From: Chloroflexota bacterium
Lineage (GTDB): Bacteria; Chloroflexota; Limnocylindria; Limnocylindrales; CSP1-4
Reading direction: 5' to 3'
Assembly: GCA_017881985.1 (NCBI GenBank)
Contig: JADGQH010000152.1
Span: forward strand, 1 to 7,741
DNA length: 7,741 bases
Shown here: positions 5,199-7,741 of the stretch, in pieces
Layout of the letters: each line of letters begins with the position of its first letter
Numbering within the stretch: position 1 is the stretch's first letter
Notes under the pieces: generated by a model
Database searches by the model: none
Seen by the model: the letters and a program-made list of their open reading frames with translations, nothing else
Told to the model about the DNA's origin: nothing
Program-made: the position numbers and the translations under genes

Positions 5199-5920
5199 GG
5201 ATTGAGGTCCTCGTGCTCGCCGGTGGCCAGGAAGACGACATCCTCGGCGATGTTCGTGACGCGGTCGCCGATCCGCTCGAGGTAATGGGCTGCGATGAGG
5301 AGGCGGAGGGCGCGATCGACGTTGGCCGGATCGGCCTGGCCCAGGCGGATCAGCTCGTCGGTGGCGTGGTGGTAGAGCGCGTCGATCGCGTCGTCCTGGA
5401 GCGCGACCGCGCGCGCCCCGCCGACATCGGAGTCGACGAGCGCCCGCCCGACGTCGGCAAGGATCCGCGCCGCGAGGCGACCCATCTCGGGGATCCCGAC
5501 GTACTCCGCGAGCGCCGGGTGCGGCGCAACGTCACGGACCCGCTTCGCGACGTTCGCGATCGAGTCGCCGATCCGCTCCAGCTCGTAGGCGATGTGGTCG
5601 AGCGTCAGGAGGAAGCGCAGGTCGCGTGCGACCGGCGCCTGCGTGGCGATCGTGCGGATGATGTGGTCGAGCGCCTCGGCCTGCATCGCGTTGATCTCCG
5701 CGTCGCCCTCGATGACCGTCAGCGCGAGCGCCGCGTCGTGCGATTCGAGCGCCTCGACGGTCACCCGGATGCGTTCCTCGATCAGGCTCGCCATCCGGAG
5801 CAGCGTCTCCTTGATGATCCGCTCCTCGCGGTCCAGCGAGGGGCGCGCGACCTGGTGCGTCGGCCCGGGGCGGTCCGCCTCGACACGGGCAAGGGTCCCG
5901 GCTGTTCGATCGTGCTCCAT
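5195..5920 (-). CDS. phoU: Phosphate signalling protein PhoU
   Basis: Cytoplasmic all-helical regulator of 241 residues, with two tandem three-helix PhoU repeats. PhoU links the state of the Pst transporter to the PhoR-type kinase and limits phosphate uptake. Each repeat shows the metal-cluster signature: YELERIGDSIANVAKRV (ERIGD at 115-119) and HYLERIGDRVTNIAEDV (ERIGD at 215-219), exactly 100 residues apart. A polar N-terminal extension of about 30 residues precedes the first helix (LDREERIIKETLLRMASLIEERI). Start: the ATG at 5920 has GAGGAG 6 bases upstream. The frame is open much further upstream, antisense and out of frame to pstB, and that extension is spurious. The gene starts 17 bases after the pstB stop, and its TGA overlaps the arsC GTG. 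Confidence 0.95.
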   Translation of the reverse strand: MEHDRTAGTLARVEADRPGPTHQVARPSLDREERIIKETLLRMASLIEERIRVTVEALESHDAALALTVIEGDAEINAMQAEALDHIIRTIATQAPVARDLRFLLTLDHIAYELERIGDSIANVAKRVRDVAPHPALAEYVGIPEMGRLAARILADVGRALVDSDVGGARAVALQDDAIDALYHHATDELIRLGQADPANVDRALRLLIAAHYLERIGDRVTNIAEDVVFLATGEHEDLNP

Positions 5921-5926
5921 GTCGGA

Positions 5927-5932
5927 CTCCTC
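5927..5932 (-). promoter_or_regulatory. Shine-Dalgarno GAGGAG deciding the phoU start
   Basis: GAGGAG on the minus strand, 6 bases before the ATG at 5920, in the 17-base gap after pstB. It fixes the phoU start in a frame that would otherwise stay open for more than a kilobase upstream. Confidence 0.7.
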
Positions 5933-5937
5933 GCCGC

Positions 5938-6825
5938 TCAGCCGAACCGGCCCGAGATGTAATCCTCGGTCAGCTGCTGCCGAGGGTTGGTGAAGATCGT
6001 TGTCGTCTGGTCCATCTCCACGAGGTAGCCCGCTCGATCCTCGCCCATCGAGAAGAAGGCGGTCCGGTCGCTCACCCGCGATGCCTGCTGCATGTTGTGG
6101 GTCACGATCACGATCGTGTAGCTTCCCCGGAGCTCCAGCATCAGCTCCTCGATTCGCAGCGTCGCGATCGGGTCGAGCGCGGAGGCCGGCTCGTCCATCA
6201 GGATGACCTCCGGGTCCACCGCCAGGGCACGGGCGATGCAGAGCCGCTGCTGCTGGCCGCCCGACAGCGATGTGCCGGGATCGGCCAGGTGGTCCTTCAC
6301 CTCGTCCCAGAGCGCGGCGCGCGTGAGGCAGCCCTCCACGATCGCGTCCAGGTCCGCTCGTCTCGCACCCCCGCCGAGACGGAGACCAGCCGCCACGTTC
6401 TCGTAGATCGACATCGTCGGGAACGGGTTCGGGCGCTGGAAGACCATCCCGACGAGGCGCCGAAGGTCCACTGCATCGACGCCGCGGTCGTAGATGTCGA
6501 CGCCGTCGAGGAGGATGCTGCCCTCCATTCGCGCCCCGTGGGCCAGCTCGTGCATCCGGTTGAACGAGCGCAGGAACGTGCTCTTGCCGCAGCCGGACGG
6601 ACCGATGATCGCGGTGATCTCGTTGGCGGGAATGTCGAGCGTGACGTCGCGGACCGCCCGGAACGAGCCGTAGTAGAGGTTGAGGTCGCGCACCTCGATC
6701 TTCGTGCTCCGCGCCGCGGGCGCGGGGTCGGGCGCCGCCGACTGGACGCGGACGGCCACGGGCGCGATCGCCGGCCGGAGCGGCCCGGCTGGGGGGCCCT
6801 CGACCGGGCGGGTCTCGAGCGCCAT
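5938..6825 (-). CDS. pstB: Phosphate ABC transporter ATP-binding protein PstB
   Basis: Cytoplasmic ATPase of the high-affinity PstSCAB phosphate importer, 295 residues from the ATG at 6825. Motifs in order: KIEVRDLNLYYGSFRAVRDV, Walker A GPSGCGKST (75-83), Q-loop VFQRPNPFP, ABC signature LSGGQQQRL, Walker B VILMDEPASALDP and switch His in VTHNMQQA. The ending EDYISGRFG is characteristic of PstB. About 40 Pro/Ala-rich residues precede the ABC domain, making it longer than the usual 250-270. Start choice: the ATG at 6825 has GGAGGAG with ideal spacing. ATGs at 6840 (overlapping the pstA stop as ATGA) and 6837 are alternatives that add 5 or 4 residues. It is the middle gene of the pstA-pstB-phoU-arsC-sixA operon. 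Confidence 0.96.
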   Translation of the reverse strand: MALETRPVEGPPAGPLRPAIAPVAVRVQSAAPDPAPAARSTKIEVRDLNLYYGSFRAVRDVTLDIPANEITAIIGPSGCGKSTFLRSFNRMHELAHGARMEGSILLDGVDIYDRGVDAVDLRRLVGMVFQRPNPFPTMSIYENVAAGLRLGGGARRADLDAIVEGCLTRAALWDEVKDHLADPGTSLSGGQQQRLCIARALAVDPEVILMDEPASALDPIATLRIEELMLELRGSYTIVIVTHNMQQASRVSDRTAFFSMGEDRAGYLVEMDQTTTIFTNPRQQLTEDYISGRFG

Positions 6826-6828
6826 CTT

Positions 6829-6835
6829 CTCCTCC
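6829..6835 (-). promoter_or_regulatory. Shine-Dalgarno GGAGGAG deciding the pstB start
   Basis: GGAGGAG on the minus strand, its GGAGG core 5 bases before the ATG at 6825, lying directly after the pstA stop. It favours the 295-residue PstB over starts at 6840 or 6837, which have no comparable site. Confidence 0.65.
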
Positions 6836-6836
6836 A

Positions 6837-7736
6837 TCATCCGGCCCTGCGGCCCCACGATCGAGCCCGGACGGCGACGTTGACGCCGAGCACGAAGAGC
6901 AGCAGCAGGAGCGCGGCGCCCCAGGCCTGGTCGTTGAGCGCGGCGATCGGCTGGCGGGCGCCGCTGTAGATGAAGAGCGGGAGCGCGTCCATCGGCTGGC
7001 CGAACCCGCCCACGTTGACGAGGCGCGAGCCGAGCGCCGTGAACAGGAGGGGCGCGGTCTCACCCGCGGCGCGGGCCACGGCGAGCATGACGCCAGTCAG
7101 GACGCCCGAGCGCCCGGCCGGCAGGACGACCGAGACGACCACGCGCCAGGTCGGCACGCCGAGCGCCAGCCCCGCCTCCCGGATCTCCTTCGGGACGAGG
7201 CGCAGGATCTCCTCCGTCGTCCGCACGATGACCGGCACCATGATCAGCGCGAGCGCGACGCTGCCGGCCGCCGCGTTGAACTGCTTGAAGGGCAGGACCA
7301 GGAGCGTGTAGGCCACGATGCCGATGAGGATCGAGGGCACGCCGACCAGGACGTCGGCCGCGAAGCGGACGGTGCGCGCCGATCGACGGCTCGCGAACTC
7401 GCTGACGTAGACGCCGCCGAGCACGCCGACAGGGACTGCGACCAGGGCCGCGACTCCCACCATCTGGAGCGACCCGAGGATCGCGTTGAGGGCGCCGCCG
7501 CCCGTCCCGAGCGCCCTCGGCGGTTTCGTCAGCAGGTCCAGGTTCAGCGCAGCGGCCCCCTTGATGACGACGAAGAGGAGGATCGCGGCAAGCGGGATCA
7601 CGCAGACGACGGCGGCGACGAGGGCGACCGTCCGCATGATCCGGTCCACCGTCCGGCGGCGCGAGCCGCGCACCGCGGCGAGTCTCTCGGCGAACGGCGC
7701 GCGCGAGCCGGCCAGCATCCCCGGCGTCGCGCTCAT
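6837..7736 (-). CDS. pstA: Phosphate ABC transporter permease PstA
   Basis: Inner-membrane permease subunit of PstSCAB, 299 residues. About six membrane helices can be seen: near 36-58, 90-112, 127-150, 156-172, 207-227 and 271-289. The cytoplasmic EAA loop that docks PstB is REAGLALGVPTWRVVVSVVLPA (starting about 186), and ARAAGETAPLLFTA follows, a strongly conserved stretch of PstA/PstC permeases. The N-terminus has a polar 30-residue cytoplasmic leader. Start: the ATG at 7736, 5 bases from the window edge, in the context CGATGAGC. The upstream gene may stop in the same ATGA. PstA rather than PstC is chosen because the gene directly precedes pstB and from its overall wording. The TGA at 6837-6839 is followed at once by the pstB translation start region. 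Confidence 0.93.
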   Translation of the reverse strand: MSATPGMLAGSRAPFAERLAAVRGSRRRTVDRIMRTVALVAAVVCVIPLAAILLFVVIKGAAALNLDLLTKPPRALGTGGGALNAILGSLQMVGVAALVAVPVGVLGGVYVSEFASRRSARTVRFAADVLVGVPSILIGIVAYTLLVLPFKQFNAAAGSVALALIMVPVIVRTTEEILRLVPKEIREAGLALGVPTWRVVVSVVLPAGRSGVLTGVMLAVARAAGETAPLLFTALGSRLVNVGGFGQPMDALPLFIYSGARQPIAALNDQAWGAALLLLLFVLGVNVAVRARSWGRRAG

Positions 7737-7741
7737 CGAGC
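7733..7741 (-). other. Possible last codons of an upstream gene (likely pstC), ATGA overlap with pstA
   Basis: On the minus strand the last 9 bases read GCT CGA TGA, which would encode Ala-Arg-stop overlapping the pstA ATG. The other junctions in this operon use the same 4-base overlap or very short gaps, and pstC normally precedes pstA. Only two codons are visible, so this is an inference from arrangement. Confidence 0.35.

Noticed and set aside
5195..7063. 622-residue version of PhoU with a long N-terminal extension
   Set aside because: Only the last 241 residues are PhoU. The rest is out-of-frame pstB and pstA sequence, and a good Shine-Dalgarno precedes the ATG at 5920.
1..7741. CRISPR arrays, tRNA or rRNA genes, insertion sequences, long direct repeats
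   Set aside because: No repeat-spacer pattern, cloverleaf, transposase motif or long repeat was noticed on reading; nearly every base lies in a protein-coding gene.

Overview
This window is GC-rich, densely packed bacterial chromosome, with most neighbouring genes overlapping by 4 to 8 bases or separated by fewer than 25. The prolyl-tRNA synthetase fragment reads like the Chloroflexota type, so a high-GC Chloroflexota bacterium (possibly a soil or sediment lineage) is my best guess. A high-GC Actinomycetota cannot be excluded from sequence alone. I see no tRNA, rRNA, CRISPR array, insertion sequence or phage gene, and no gene-free stretch above 300 bases.

Layout, left to right. (1) Plus strand, 1-2308: the 3' end of proS, a membrane-anchored PAS-containing sensor histidine kinase of the PhoR/SenX3 type, and a glycerophosphodiester phosphodiesterase starting 2 bases after the kinase stop. 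(2) Minus strand, 2301-3831, read right to left: a small 65-residue protein, arsM (arsenite methyltransferase) and an ArsN2-like GNAT acetyltransferase, all joined by ATGA stop/start overlaps. (3) 3832-3932: a compact divergent control region with back-to-back promoters whose -35 boxes overlap inside a CTATAT/ATATAG dyad. (4) Plus strand, 3933-4370: the ArsR repressor, probably translated from a leaderless mRNA, with a 3' tail lying antisense to the next gene. (5) Minus strand, 7736-4246, read right to left: pstA, pstB, phoU, arsC (thioredoxin-type arsenate reductase) and sixA (phosphohistidine phosphatase). This is one tightly spaced operon that continues upstream past the window edge, very likely into pstC.

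The genes share a phosphate/arsenate logic. The Pst transporter imports phosphate and, unavoidably, arsenate. ArsC, translated from the same operon, reduces the arsenate to arsenite. The ArsR-controlled unit can then sense arsenite and methylate it with ArsM, and ArsN2 would acetylate an as yet uncertain substrate. No arsenite efflux pump (ArsB/Acr3) is visible here. The histidine kinase and the phosphodiesterase fit phosphate-starvation sensing and phosphate scavenging from lipid headgroups. Least explained are the 65-residue protein that opens the arsM operon, the placement of sixA after arsC, and the overprinted tail of arsR.
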